From contig JAODUP010000326.1 in NCBI GenBank assembly GCA_025642065.1, forward strand, positions 897,001-961,000: a stretch of 64,000 nucleotides of DNA, read 5' to 3'. Both the position numbers and the translations under genes were made by a program. Below are positions 13,349 to 25,848 of this stretch, in pieces (the stretch's first letter is position 1; the number at the start of each line of letters is the position of its first letter). Source of the DNA: Paralvinella palmiformis (lineage: Eukaryota; Annelida; Polychaeta; Terebellida; Alvinellidae). The notes under the pieces were generated by a model. The model made no database searches. It was not told the DNA's origin and saw nothing but the letters and a program-made list of their open reading frames with translations.

Positions 13349-15070
13349 ATACACACAGAGAGAGAGAGAGAGAGAGAGACAGAGAGTTAGGGCAAATCTA
13401 AACACATGTCATTCGCCACCGAGCACCTCATTTATAAAAGCATATCTTAAGCCGGTCATCGTGGAGCTTTAAAAATCTCCAAACGCCACCGGTCTGATCC
13501 GCTCGCTCCGTGCCCCTTAAGTCGGCCAGCGAGCAGCCCCCACCCGACGGATGGGGCATTTTCTGGGTGGGTGAGGGTGGGTGGCGCTGGAAGGGGCGTA
13601 GGCGATATCCACCCTACGGACGGCCTGTCAGTTTCGGCCCATAACAAAGTGCCAATCATGCTAAACTAACCCGATAACGGCCACAAATATGGTATTTTCT
13701 CAAGGCGTTCTCGTGATTTGCAAGTGACATAATCAGCAATCTACACATGACATGTTCTGTGTTTCCATCTCACCGTCTGTGTCTCGCTGTGTGCGTCTGT
13801 CTGTTTGTGTGTGTGTGTGTGTGTCTGTGTTTGTGCGCGCGCTTATAACCGGCGACACTGAGCTGATAATGTGCCAACAAATGGCCAGCTCACCGTGATG
13901 GTGACAATCTGTGTGTGTGTGTGCGTGCGTGTGTGTGTGCGCGCGCGTCTGCATGCGTGCGTGTGTGTGTCATTGTGTCCCATTCCTCACCAACTTCGCC
14001 TGTCGTCATGACGATGTGGTGTCGACGATGACCGGGGCCGGATTGACCTTAACCCCACGAACCCCCCCTCCGCATCCATCCACTGACCCACCTCCGTCCG
14101 ACCCCGACCAGAGATCGGACCCACAATCGTCATCACGCCCCTCCCCCCACCCACCCCCCCCCCACACACACACCCTACCCTATCTGTCCATTATACACAC
14201 TACTGTGCTTGGGCTTAGATAAATTCCCGGCCAAGATTCATTCATTTTTCATTGTCTCTTACCGCCCGAGGGCCGGGGTAAATCCAGCCATTAAATGGGG
14301 TTAGCCGCTGACCCCCGGGTCAACGTACCCCCCCCCCCTCCCCCAACCGTCGGCCATGGGGTCAATGATTAGTTATGACGAAAGGAACATAAAGACTGGT
14401 GCTGATCTATAATAATTGATAGATAGATTATATATATCTACTAAACGGGAGTGTGGGGGGGTGAAAGTGTGAGGGGGGGGGGTGGAACTGATGGGGTCAC
14501 ACTGGTGGCTAATGTGTAACTATTATAAACGGTAGCTCGACTAATAGTCTACAGACTAGTCGATGGGTCACACATACCGTAGTTAGTCAATAGATAAACG
14601 GAAGTAATAGAAAAACTGACTAATTGTGTCAGTTTGGTCCGAATGCGAGTTATATAGGCTGAGTGAGTGAGTGAGTGAGTGAGTGAGTGAGTGAGTGAGG
14701 TGTGTGTATATTGTAACCCAGTAAGAATGCATATCAAATAAATCAGTTGTTGAGTGTCAAAATACAAACACAGACGTTTTATAAACAGATTACAATGTGA
14801 CCCACACAATTATCTAACTGTAAACGTCCTTTTTAAAAACAAACTTCGATAGAACACGATTTGAAAAAGACAACGTTCTCCAGTTGGCAATTTTCGCACA
14901 CGTACGTCTGTGCGCGCGAGCATTTTTGTTTGCTTGTGCGCGTGCAGCTGGAGAGACGTCCGGAAAACTCACTGCAGCTCATCCAATCAGATATTATTGT
15001 AGGTAACTGTGTCTTGACTCAAATAATATGATGACTGTCCATTTATTGTAGATGATGATGATGATGATGA
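10620..15070. other. Non-coding stretch with microsatellites
   Basis: AT-rich unique sequence 10620-11480; long (TA)n with (GC/GT)n at 11538-11650; (CATC)n 11840-11861; (TA)n 12351-12396; (CA)n 12898-12933; (GA)n in three blocks 13280-13386; (GT)n 13804-13824 and 13910-13970; G/C runs 14150-14165, 14328-14345 and 14455-14483; (GTGA)n 14661-14699. No exon supported. Confidence 0.5.
12650..12765 (-). repeat. Decayed tRNA-like SINE head
   Basis: Minus strand: a TGGCCCAGTGCATACGG A-box-like region, then CCGGTTCAAGTTTGC resembling a B box. The match is weaker than in other copies. Confidence 0.35.
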
Positions 15071-15074
15071 TGCT

Positions 15075-15222
15075 TTACGGCTACTTTTGCGCACTTGGTA
15101 GGCTAAATGGGCCGAGCGACTTCCGAAGGTAATGAAGCGAAGTCGAAGATGAAACACCCTTCAGATATGCCCACGCCGAGGTTCGAACACGGTTGGTAGT
15201 GAGTGATCTGTGATCCAACAAG
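15075..15222 (-). repeat. SINE copy with (ATC)n tail
   Basis: Minus-strand copy of the GATGAAAC-core SINE. The body (CATCTTCGACTTCGCTTCAT, GTCGCTCGGCCCATTTAGCC, AAGTAGCCGTAAAGC) runs directly into seven ATC repeats at 15053-15073, which look like the variable 3' tail of the element. The tRNA head side is diverged. Confidence 0.85.
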
Positions 15223-15229
15223 CTGCATT

Positions 15230-16640
15230 TATTGTAGAAGATCCCCCTTTATGGAACGAGTTGTTATCGGCGGATTTTAGAAATACGTCTCCTCTTTAAA
15301 AGCTTAAATCTCTTTTAGAATCTCATCTGTTTAATGTTGTTTCTTCCGATAAATATTGTTCAATATTCATCTTATTTCGGGTATCAATGTAAATCATCCT
15401 TAAATGACTCCTTTGTCAGTAAAAACGCTTTATTAAACCTATTTTACTTTTATTATTATTATTATTATACTAATAATCGGGGTTTAGAAACAAGGTGATC
15501 TTAATTTTAAATTGATTTTAAATTCTATTGATCCGTCCACAGATTCACTGCTCGTTCGCTGACCGACATGTTGACCTTATTAATATATAGTTATCGATGT
15601 TCTGGTACCAGCGTTTATTTCGACCATCGATCAATAAATTTATTCGATCCAAATCACAATAAATTAACAATACAAAAATCGTACGCCCGATAACAGCAGT
15701 CACGTGATAAACAAACCTTGAACTAATTTCAAATCGTTCGTGTTTTTGACCCGTAAATGGTGTTTATTAGCACCTAGTACAGCATCGAAAAATTGTCATA
15801 TGTAAAACACATAAATGGTAACAATTCGATATACGTAAAATCGCGTTTTCGGTATATGGCTATTATCGAAATAGATGGATTATGATAGGATTAAAGATGG
15901 CTCTGGCCGGAGAAGCACTTCTCTTCGTTATAAGCATATATTTGCTGGGGAAAAAAACAACAACTTATTTTGTACCTGTGAACATTGCTGCGTACAGATA
16001 CAACCTCAGCCGGGATTCGACCCCACGTACAGAGAACCAAAACTTATAAACACTCACCACGCTAGCTGAGATGAGTCAATATAGGAATAGCTACACCCTC
16101 CCGCAGATGTCAAGCACAGATTATACAAACCATTAATTAACTAATTAATTAATCAAACAGTCAATAAATCAATCAATCAACCAATTACACACTGAAACAT
16201 CTACTTCCAAAACAATCTGCGACTAAAAAACAACGACAGCAACGACAGCAACGACATAAAAGAGCATCACAAGTGTAGTACGACCGAAATGTCTGTCCAC
16301 GGACAAAGACTTGACGGGGGGGGGGGTTGATCGAATTAATATTCATTTGCCATCGAGACGAGGGAATGGGATAAGATCTGGTGATCATCCTCGCTTATGG
16401 ATATAGAGTACAGGGTGTTGTTGACGAGATAGACCGTGTACTTCACATAACAGCAACCTCACCCCTCATCGCACCCCCCCACACACACACACTGGGCTAT
16501 CTCTCAGGGGGCTTAACCCTGGCCAGTAAGGTCACATACACAGACACACACTCTCTCTCTCTCTCTCACTCGATGATCCGACGGATTGGCGGTTCCGCCG
16601 CGGGGGTGGTGTCACCCACCCTGACCCATAACATTACCCT
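15230..16640. other. Non-coding stretch incl. decayed tRNA-like repeat
   Basis: AT-rich unique DNA with (TTA)n at 15447-15468. A tRNA-like antisense segment at 15985-16075 (GGGGTCGAATCCCGG B-box-like on the minus strand). An AATT/AATC-rich tract at 16130-16185. (CT)n near 16551-16568. No exon supported. Confidence 0.45.
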
Positions 16641-17100
16641 CTGCTGACCGTAATAATCAAACTCCGCCCAACCCCCCAACCCCTCCCAACGGAATTATAC
16701 TCTCATCACAGTAATAACTATAACCCCTCTACCCCATGGATGTTTTTTTTCTTCTTCCAAGTGACCAACCCCTCTACCGCACAACTTCGCTTCCATTCCT
16801 CACCATAATACCCAATACTCAGTCTATCCTACGGTCTCGTTTCCCTTCCTGGCTGTTATACACAACACCCATTCTACCCCCACAACCTTTCTCCACTTCC
16901 ACACTATAATACCCTACACACACTCTACCCCACAAGTTCTCTACACTTCCTCACTATCGTTCCCAACACAGACTGTACCCCGACCACCTCTCTCCGCTCC
17001 CTCACTATAATACACAACAGCCACTGTACCCGATAGCCTCTTCCCACGTCCTCACTATAATACCCAACACCGACTCTACCCGAAAACCTATATCACTTTA
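16640..17100. repeat. Degenerate flank of the large minisatellite (~50-60-bp units)
   Basis: Diverged units of the form CACTATAATACCCAACA + GACTCTACCC + ACAACCTCTCTCCACTTCCT recur every 50-60 bp from about 16,660. They become steadily closer to the array consensus toward 17,100. This is the old, unhomogenised edge of the array that follows. Confidence 0.85.
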
Positions 17101-18590
17101 ATACCCAACACTCAGTGTACCCGACAACGCCTCTCTACTTCCTCACTATAATACCCAACACCGACTCTACCCGATAACCTATATCACTTTAATACCCAAC
17201 ACTCAGTGTACCCGACAACACCTCTCTACTTCCTCACTGTAATACCCAACACCGACTCTACCCGATAACCTATATCACTTTAATACCCAACACTCAGTGT
17301 ACCCGACAACGCCTCTCTACTTCCTCACTATAATACCCAACACCGACTCTACCCGATAACCTATATCACTTTAATACCCAACACTCAGTGTACCTGACAA
17401 CACCTCTCTACTTCCTCACTGTAATACCCAACACCGACTCTACCCGATAACCTATATCACTTTAATACCCAACACTCAGTGTACCCGACAACGCCTCTCT
17501 ACTTCCTCACTGTAATACCCAACACCGACTCTACCCGATAACCTATATCACTTTAATACCCAACACTCAGTGTACCCGACAACGCCTCTCTACTTCCTCA
17601 CTTTAATACCCAACAGCCGACTCTACCCGATAACCTATATCACTTTAATACCCAACACTCAGTGTACCCGACAACGCCTCTCTACTTCCTCACTGTAATA
17701 CCCAACACCGACTCTACCCGATAACCTATATCACTTTAATACCCAACACTCAGTGTACCCGACAACGCCTCTCTACTTCCTCACTTTAATACCCAACACC
17801 GACTCTACCCGATAACCTATATCACTTTAATACCCAACACTCAGTGTACCCGACAACGCCTCTCTACTTCCTCACTTTAATACCCAACAGCCGACTCGAC
17901 CCGATAACCTATATCACTTTAATACCCAACACTCAGTGTACCCGACAACGCCTCTCTACTTCCTCACTTTAATACCCAACAGCCGACTCGACCCGATAAC
18001 CTATATCACTTTAATACCCAACACTCAGTGTACCCGACAACGCCTCTCTACTTCCTCACTTTAATACCCAACAGCCGACTCGACCCGATAACCTATATCA
18101 CTTTAATACCCAACACCAGTGTACCCGACAACGCCTCTCTACTTCCTCACTTTAATACCCAACAGCCGACTCGACCCGATAACCTATATCACTTTAATAC
18201 CCAACACTCAGTGTACCCGACAACGCCTCTCTACTTCCTCACTTTAATACCCAACAGCCGACTCGACCCGATAACCTATATCACTTTAATACCCAACACT
18301 CAGTGTACCCGACAACGCCTCTCTACTTCCTCACTTTAATACCCAACAGCCGACTCGACCCGATAACCTATATCACTTTAATACCCAACACTCAGTGTAC
18401 CCGACAACGCCTCTCTACTTCCTCACTTTAATACCCAACAGCCGACTCGACCCGATAACCTATATCACTTTAATACCCAACACTCAGTGTACCCGACAAC
18501 GCCTCTCAACTTCCTCACTTAATACCCAACACCGACTCTACCCGATAACCTATATCACTTTAATACCCAACAGCCGACTCTAGTACACAA
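17100..18590. repeat. ~91-bp higher-order minisatellite (about 16 copies)
   Basis: GATAACCTATATCAC recurs at 17173, 17264, 17355, 17446, 17537, 17629, 17720, 17811, 17903, 17995, 18087, 18178, 18270, 18362, 18454 and 18544, a spacing of 90-92 bp. Each unit has two related halves, both beginning TAATACCCAACA: a 50-bp half ending TCTCTACTTCCTCACT and a 41-bp half ending CCTATATCACTT. Left copies carry CACCGACTCTACCC and right copies CAGCCGACTCGACCC. Open frames across it only reflect the repeat. Confidence 0.97.
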
Positions 18591-19211
18591 ATAGAGCTGT
18601 TTACTTCTTACCAGTGGTCGGTAAAAATACGATATTTATATATGGTTCTTAATATTTTAACTCGACAACGACTTTCCAACCAGAAAATTAAAAACAACGA
18701 ACCCATCAAGTTTAATTGAATATCAACAAGACTACATCTGACTGGGAAGTTTATCAGTTTGTTGGATGAAGCCATAACAATGACAGAGTTGACCTAGTTA
18801 AAGACAAACGTTCTATTTCAAATTCTTCTCCTCTCTCTCTCTCTTCAATTATCAAAAGAAACAAAAACGTCTTTTATTAGACTCCTCGCTGATTTAACCA
18901 TTCTCACTCGGGACGAAGTCTATTTACCATCTTTTAAAGGTTTAAAAAAGATCTCTTCTTTTTCTCGTTGTTAATAGTAGATCTATCATCCATTTTATCT
19001 CAGAGTCTAGCCACAGTAATTTACAATTAACATTATTATTACAGCTACTACTACTACTACTACTACTACCAATATTATTATCATGTTATTATAATTTTAA
19101 TATATTTATTATTATTTAAATATTTTTATACTAGTATCATATTATTATTATTATTATTGAAACACTACCTAAACCGATCCATTAATATAATTCATCATCT
19201 AACAATAAGCT

Positions 19212-19275
19212 CTATCAGTTGGCTATTATAATATTATAATATTATAATATTATAATATTATAATATTATAATATT
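19212..19275. repeat. Self-complementary 8-bp tandem repeat (ATTATAAT)n
   Basis: About seven tandem copies of the palindromic octamer ATTATAAT, so either strand can fold at many registers. Confidence 0.9.
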
Positions 19276-19909
19276 TAGATGACGATCACTTTAAAGTATA
19301 AACAAACCAGCTGGTCGCCTCTCATACTCTACCCCCCCCCCCCATTCTGCCCAATCCCTCGGTCCAGTACGCCCCGATAAATAATCGTCCACGTCCGCCG
19401 TCGTGTACCTAGTACGTCTCTATCACCGCCCCCCCCCTCCCCACGACCACTCCCCACCAAAATTTCTCTCACTTCAATAAATGCCGATCTACGACGAAGG
19501 CCGATATGACGACAACAATACCATCGACGTCCCGACATCATCACCATCACCATCATCATCATCTGCATCATCATCATCATCATCATCAGCATCATCATCA
19601 TCATCATCACTAGGCTCGGAAACCGAAATATGCAAATCGCGGCGAATGCCTTTGTCTATATCGGTGCCCGACCGTTCGGTTTTTGATTGTTTCCACCAGA
19701 GGGCCGGGCCGGGCCCGGGGGCCTCGGGGATCTCGGCGTCGTGGCGTGAAATCTAATTATCGCAATGACTGGTCGAGGTGTCGGTGAACAGTACGGCCGG
19801 CGTCGGTGAGAGGCGATCGTGGGGGGGGGGTCGCTGGGTGGTCCGTCGGGCATTATCTTCGACTTAGTTACGATTACGGAGACGGTCCCCGTAATCCGAC
19901 AGCTCGCCC

Positions 19910-19970
19910 GCTCGACCACGTGATCGTCGCCGTCGAGTCACGTGACTCGAGACCGGTCCCACGTGACCGG
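19910..19970. promoter_or_regulatory. Cluster of three CACGTG E-boxes around an 18-bp palindrome
   Basis: CACGTG occurs at 19917-19922, 19939-19944 and 19960-19965. The central one lies in the perfect palindrome TCGAGTCACGTGACTCGA (19933-19950), which contains GTCACGTGAC, the CLEAR-type site bound by TFEB/MITF-type bHLH-ZIP factors in animals. No gene start is recognisable nearby, so its function is inferred only. Confidence 0.4.
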
Positions 19971-20386
19971 TGGCTCGGCGGCGTACGCTTTCCGGTTGAT
20001 TGTTGGCGATTCTCATTAGAGCATGGCTGTCACGGTCGGCGAGGGCGTTGGGTTAGAAGAGAAGTGACCGGATTGAAGAGAGGGGGGGGGGAGAGGGAGA
20101 AGGGGGGGGGATCAGGACAGGGACTGGAGATGTCAGACCGCTGTCAACGGTTAGTGTGGTACAGGGAGATAGTATAATAACATGACCAACTGTGGGCTAT
20201 CATAACCTGACAGAGACAGGGGGAGGATTGACAGACAGACAGGCAGGCAGACAGACAGACATACATACAGACAGACAGAGAGGGGGAGAGACAGAGACTG
20301 AAGACATCCTAGATGAAGACCAGTTTACCCATTCCATTACTCGGCCCATTCAACACCGATGTAATCAATAGACTAACACCGGACCG

Positions 20387-20426
<40 letters not shown>

Positions 20427-21256
20427 GTGCGTACGTGTCTGTATGTGTGAGGGGCCTGCTAAATCAGCTGGCAATTAAATCTGCTCGGACAAACCGATAG
20501 CTTATGACTCACTCACCGACTGGCTCGGCCGGTTCTCTGACGGGTTCACTTGTAGCAGCAGCCAGCCAGCCAGCCGACATTAAGCCCCATCACCGCCCCA
20601 CCCACCCCACCATCCTCAACCACGGCCGCCGCCGTGGTGACGTGTGCAAACACGGCCAATCTTATTGAGTGCTAGCAGGTATGTGGACAGTCGTCGGTCG
20701 GACAGCTGTACATCGACATAAACTGGTAGTTGGCGATAACAGCCCAGCCGTGGCGCTTTGTTCTACAATCTGCAGGAAATTAACTCGCCCGGCACACAGA
20801 CAAAACCCCGGACCCCGTCAAGAGAGCCCCCTCTCTCTCTCTCTCTCTATGTCCAGCTAATACCCCCATAAAGCTCAGGGGATGCGTCGCCCTGGCCGCG
20901 GGTGTCGGTAATGTCTTCAGTGTGGTATTAGCTGGCCACTGATTTCTGGTGTTAATGTAAGCCGGTCACCTCCAATATCTCCCTCCCCCCTGACCGCACT
21001 TGGTTAAGACGGACCTATTTACATTACTATAGCCGACTAATGTGACCCGGCCCCGATGGGCAGGCCCACAACATTAACAACAGCAACGATGACGACGACA
21101 ACAATAATAACAACAACAACAACAAGAGCAACAGCAACAACACTGAGAGGGATATCAGGAGACAACAGGTGACACTTATAGATTACATGCTCCTATTAGC
21201 GGGTAACATACACACATATACACAGAGAGAGAGGGAGGCAGACAGACAGACAGACA

Positions 21257-21292
<36 letters not shown>

Positions 21293-21313
21293 GGGGGAAG
21301 TCAGACAGACAGA

Positions 21314-21349
<36 letters not shown>

Positions 21350-22372
21350 CATCTAATTCGAGATTTCCCAGTATGACGTGAGAATATTCCGAGTACATTA
21401 AGCCATGTTACAGCTGTTAGTCCTAATGTGGACATTGTTTCTTAACAGATCTTTTTGATCTCTTTAAAACGCCATATGTTTTTTCAATTACCAAAATCCA
21501 GTGTTTTTTCTTCTTCTAAGCTACCACACAACACTCCCATAACCCGTCCGGGTGGGCATGTGCGCGTGTGTGCGCGTGCCTCATTGACATCCGAATTGAC
21601 TGACCAACTCAGATCTTTACCAATCCGACGACGACCACTAAAAGCCCCACAGGCCCCACAACATCCCCGCACCCCATATAACCGGCTCAGCAGACATCCC
21701 GAAGTGTGCCCGATCATTCCATTAACTCGGGTCCAGCCCCTACCACTAAAACCACTAACCCCAACCACCCCCCCCCCCAAACTCCCGCCCGCCTGTCTGT
21801 CTTATCTCCGACCACCATATATCCCCGCCACAACATCGTCGACACAGACAGCCCGACGACAGCTTCGACACAGACATCCCGACGACACTCCGACAAGTCG
21901 TCAACACCGACGGTGGCTCCCCCTGGCGTCTCCCCGCCCGCCCAGAGCTTTACACCGAGCCCACTAATAGTGTGAATAATTTGTATACATGGCCGGCCTT
22001 TGTAAGTCGCTCGTTGCAGATCTGTTACATAAAGACCGCACGAAGACTGACGGGGCCCGACCCTATACAGGCCCAACTTATCCGCGAGCTAAAAGCCCTT
22101 ACTGTTGGTCGTAATTGGGTTTTAGGAGCCCCCCCCCCCCGGGCGGCTGAGCTCGGTGGCCGACGGTAGTGTCGGTGTGCGGTAATCGGGCGGTTATTAA
22201 TGTGGCTTCTGGTGAGTGGACGCCGCTCAATTGTTATCAGTTAAGTAAGTAAGTGTCGGGACTGGCGAGTAACAGGGTCTCGCTCCTACCCTGATCACAC
22301 CAATCACACACACGGCCGCGCGTACACACACAAGCGCGTACACACACACACACACGTACACACACATACACT

Positions 22373-22410
<38 letters not shown>

Positions 22411-22428
22411 CATACAACACACACACAC

Positions 22429-22476
<48 letters not shown>

Positions 22477-22689
22477 AAGTACTGAGACATTACACATCTC
22501 GTAAGTAAGTACCCCGATGAATCATCCAGACCTATCGCTAAAACGAACACATGCACGTGTTACACGCACGCAGATATCGTACAACACAATAGATAATTAA
22601 CTTAATTAAATATAAACTAAATGTAATACTCACGTACTGTTTACAATAACCGCATTAACGTCGGCGTAACATGAAAGGAAATGGAAAAT

Positions 22690-23345
22690 AATCAATCATC
22701 AGGTAGAGAAAATTATGTTTTCTTCATCAATGAAGAGGTAGAGCAAGAAAACATTATGTTTAGGTCATCAAGGATGGGGTAGAGCAAGAGAAAATTATGT
22801 TTACGTCATCAATAATGGGGTAGAGCAAGAAAACATTATGTTTAGGTCATCAAGGATGGGGGTAGAGCAAGAGAAAATTATGTTTACATCATCAATAATG
22901 GGGTAGAGCAAGAAAACATTATGTTTATGTCATCAAGGATGGGGGTAGAGCAAGAGAAAATTATGTTTACATCATCAATAATGGGGTAGAGCAAGAAAAC
23001 ATTATGTTTAGGTCATCAAGGATGGGGGTAGAGCAAGAAAAAATTATGTTTACGTCATCAATAATGGGGTAGAGTAAGAAAACATTATGTTTAGGTCATC
23101 AAGGATGGGGGTAGAGCAAGAGAAAATTATGTTTACGTCATCAATAATAGGGTAGAGCAAGAAAACATTATGTTTAGGTCATCAAGGATGGGGGTAGAGC
23201 AAGAGAAAATTATGTTTACATCATCAATAATGGGGTAGAGCAAGAAAACATTATGTTTAGGTCATCAAGGATGGGGGTAGAGCAAGAGAAAATTATGTTT
23301 ACGTCATCAATGACGCCGGTAGAGCAAAAGAAAATTATGCTTACA
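22690..23345. repeat. Alternating A/B 41-42-bp tandem array (~16 monomers)
   Basis: Monomers begin GGGTAGAGCAAGA. Type A continues GAAAATTATGTTTAC(G/A)TCATCAATAATG and type B AAACATTATGTTTAGGTCATCAAGGATG. From about 22,738 to 23,317 they alternate strictly as an A-B dimer of about 83 bp, with an extra G in many B units. Ends are degenerate. It resembles a CRISPR-like ladder only superficially, as there are no unique spacers. Confidence 0.95.
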
Positions 23346-24440
23346 AATATTCACAACAATACAAAGTGATGGCTCTACTGTTAACAACTTGATATCAAGG
23401 CATCATGGTTAGCCAAACATCGACGTGTAATATGTGTTACGGTGAGCCATGGGGGTCAAACAACTCGAATCAGACGTGGATCAGCTAATAAATGATCAAC
23501 CTATATCCGTCTGTCAGCCACCTCACCAGCCGGACTCACAATAGAGAGGCTTCTAATCCAATATACGGGGTGAAGGATCGGGAGGGGGGATTTAGGGTGT
23601 GTGTGTGGGATTCGGTCGGCCGAGCTGTCTGATAGGGGTTAGTCTGATCCTGACCGTGTCTTAGACCTGTCACGTGGCACGCCATTTATTTCTTACGATC
23701 ATTATCACGGGATACGATGTCCGGACATGGCCACCGTGATCCGGAGAGGCGAGAACGGCCGAGGCGGCGGAAATGGGGAGGAGTGAAGGGGCGAATCCGG
23801 GTGGGTGATGCGTTAGAGAGCTGTTCAGTATTCCTCACCCCAGTCTGTGTAGATAGGGATCCCGGACGGATCACCGGTTAGTCCACACGGATCTCAGCCT
23901 TGAGGATTGCACCCTTGAGGCGCCACGCCGCGCCGCGCCACGCACCACATTATTCCCGTCATGATCCGGTACGGCTGCTGCGGATCCGGACGACCCGCCG
24001 AGCAGAGCCGCCAACGAGCACCGGACGGCCAACAGGGGGAGCCACCATCGCCCACCGCCTCTCACCTCGCTTATAATAGGCGACCTGGGACGTTAAGCCG
24101 GCCGCGGTCGGTGCTGCTGCTCTCTCCCTCTCTCTCTCTCTCTGTCCCTCTGACTTATGGCCGAGCACGACGTAAGAGCAAAGCTGGCATTCCGTCGACG
24201 GCTTTATTCATCTCCCCGAAAGGCTCTTAGCTAGCGCCGCCATCAGAGAACGGCCCCCCCTTAGGACCGTAATACAAACGACCGACGTCGGGCCAACATA
24301 TCTCCGGCTACAGGCCGCTCTAAATACGCCCGCACGCCGCTAACACGGACTCCAGTTTGCTGTACACATGTAGGATACGTAATCACCTTTGTATATATGT
24401 TGTTGTCGTTGGTGGTGGCGGTGTTGTTGTTGTTGCTGTT
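23345..24440. other. Non-coding, partly GC-rich stretch
   Basis: Mostly unique sequence, GC-rich between 23,660 and 24,360, with short (CT)n at 24121-24143 and GTT/GGT repeats at 24399-24437. Several overlapping open frames exist on both strands, but none has recognisable protein character. Possible regulatory or CpG-rich DNA. Confidence 0.4.
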
Positions 24441-24590
24441 CTGCGGCCGCTTCCGTACAGGCAATAGGATCCATTGACGGAGGCGAAGCGAAAGATGAAA
24501 CACCCTCCAAACCTAGCCCCGGCTGGGATTTGAACCCATATGATAAAAGTCTGTGACCAATCGCGGCGATCCAGTTAACCCACGAACTCA
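24441..24590 (-). repeat. SINE copy (GATGAAAC-core family), diverged 3' end
   Basis: Minus strand: tRNA-like head with B box GGGTTCAAATCCCAGCC, then GGGTGTTTCATCTTTCGCTT. The 3' part is diverged and abuts a (AAC)n tract at 24409-24437 on the minus strand. Confidence 0.78.
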
Positions 24591-25109
24591 TCGAGTCCAG
24601 CTGTCCGTCCTGATCTGCAATGTTAGCTTAATCTAAGAAACGCGGCCACATTCTGATATATTACGACTGGACATATTGGTAAACAGAGAGTGTATAAGAG
24701 AGATGGAGATGGAGAGGGGGGGGTGTGTGAGTTGACTACCGGGCCATTTTGATATTACTAGACACGTAACAGGAGATGACACACACACAACACACACACA
24801 CACACTCTCTCTCTTTCTCTCTCTTTCTCTCTATCCCCACTCTCCACACCAATTTCCCTGCATGCCCAATAATTGTCGTCTATAAGCTGATGGCGAGCCT
24901 ATACCACTTAATATCTGGATGATACTTTGCCGACAATAAAGTCAGTAGAAGACCAGCGTATCTCAGCTGGTCGTGCTGATATACGCTGTCCTCACCGACG
25001 TCCTCGACTTAAGACCTACATCATTAACAGACTGTGGTGGCCGAGACAGCTTTCTTTAGCATCGAAGCTGAGCTAACATGACACATATAGCCCACAAGCT
25101 ATTTCTTCC

Positions 25110-25210
25110 GATATTGGATTTTGTTAACATTCTTCAGGATTTGTTCCCACAACCTATAGGTCGGGGTGCAGCGCGGTACTAGCTGCGCTACGGGTGAGCC
25201 ATCTGACTGT
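25110..25210 (-). repeat. tRNA-like SINE head
   Basis: Minus strand reads ATGGCTCACCCGTAGCGCAG (A-box region) and then GGTTGTGGGAACAAATCC (B-box-like). The cloverleaf is imperfect. Confidence 0.5.
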
Positions 25211-25257
25211 CATTAAGAGTGCGACATATTTTTCTTCTTCGTGATTATCGGAACGCT

Positions 25258-25345
25258 TCCACGGTGCAGCTGGTAGTGCACTGTGTTTTGCAGACATCCA
25301 CGACGTGGGAACGAATCCGATTTCAGCCTCAGTCTGCGGGATGTT
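25258..25345 (+). repeat. tRNA-like SINE head, plus orientation
   Basis: CCACGGTGCAGCTGGTAGTG (A-box region) followed by GTGGGAACGAATCC (B-box-like). It is one of few tRNA-like pieces on the plus strand and lies head to head with the one at 25110-25210. Confidence 0.42.
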
Positions 25346-25848
25346 TCTTCAACAGCTGACAAAAAGAACCAACCTCCTCGCGCTCTTTCACGCTCACTGG
25401 CACCAGAAGGGAGTATGCGCGCGCACGCTCATAGTCAGAGTACTAAACCAGTGGATAATTCGACAAATATTGTATGACTGTCCTTAGAGCATCTAGTATG
25501 ACGCAGACAGATAACGTATCAAGAGATCCTATTCGGACAAATTAATATTCGCAGAAATAAAACGACTATTTCTTCAATCGGGATCAACTAGCTCTGGTTT
25601 GGTTCGGATCATCTAAATATTTACAGATAACAAATTAAGGAGGATCAAACCGGAGATCCTGGTACAGCCATCGGGTGACGTGACATATTTCGGATCAGTA
25701 TAATGCTGCCGAGACCTGGAACAACGGATCCTCATTAAACCTCCGTCTTGTACCTCTTTACAACCATGTAATGGTGAAATACAACAGGATAATGTTATAG
25801 AAACTGGAAAAGCTAACACCGCTAGGTGTTTATTATCTATATAATACA

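Larger units (their letters stand above)
18590..22690. other. Non-coding stretch; GC-rich block with E-box cluster and microsatellites
   Basis: 18590-19210 is AT-rich. ATTATAAT octamers at 19212-19275. C-run 19333-19343. (ATC)n 19540-19610. 19640-20050 is GC-rich and low in simple repeats, and includes the CACGTG cluster. Then CAGA 20230-20280, (GT)n 20391-20419, ACA/CAA 21080-21145, (GA)/(CA) 21220-21350, a C-rich block 21640-21960, and (CA)(TA) 22310-22475. No exon supported. Confidence 0.5.

Noticed and set aside
18028..18583. Open frames of 103 and 62 codons with repeated peptide units
   Set aside because: Translation of the 91-bp minisatellite. The frame persists only where units are 92 bp or by chance.
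22690..23345. CRISPR-like regular repeat spacing
   Set aside because: The intervening sequence is itself repeated (A/B monomers). There are no unique spacers and the context is eukaryotic.
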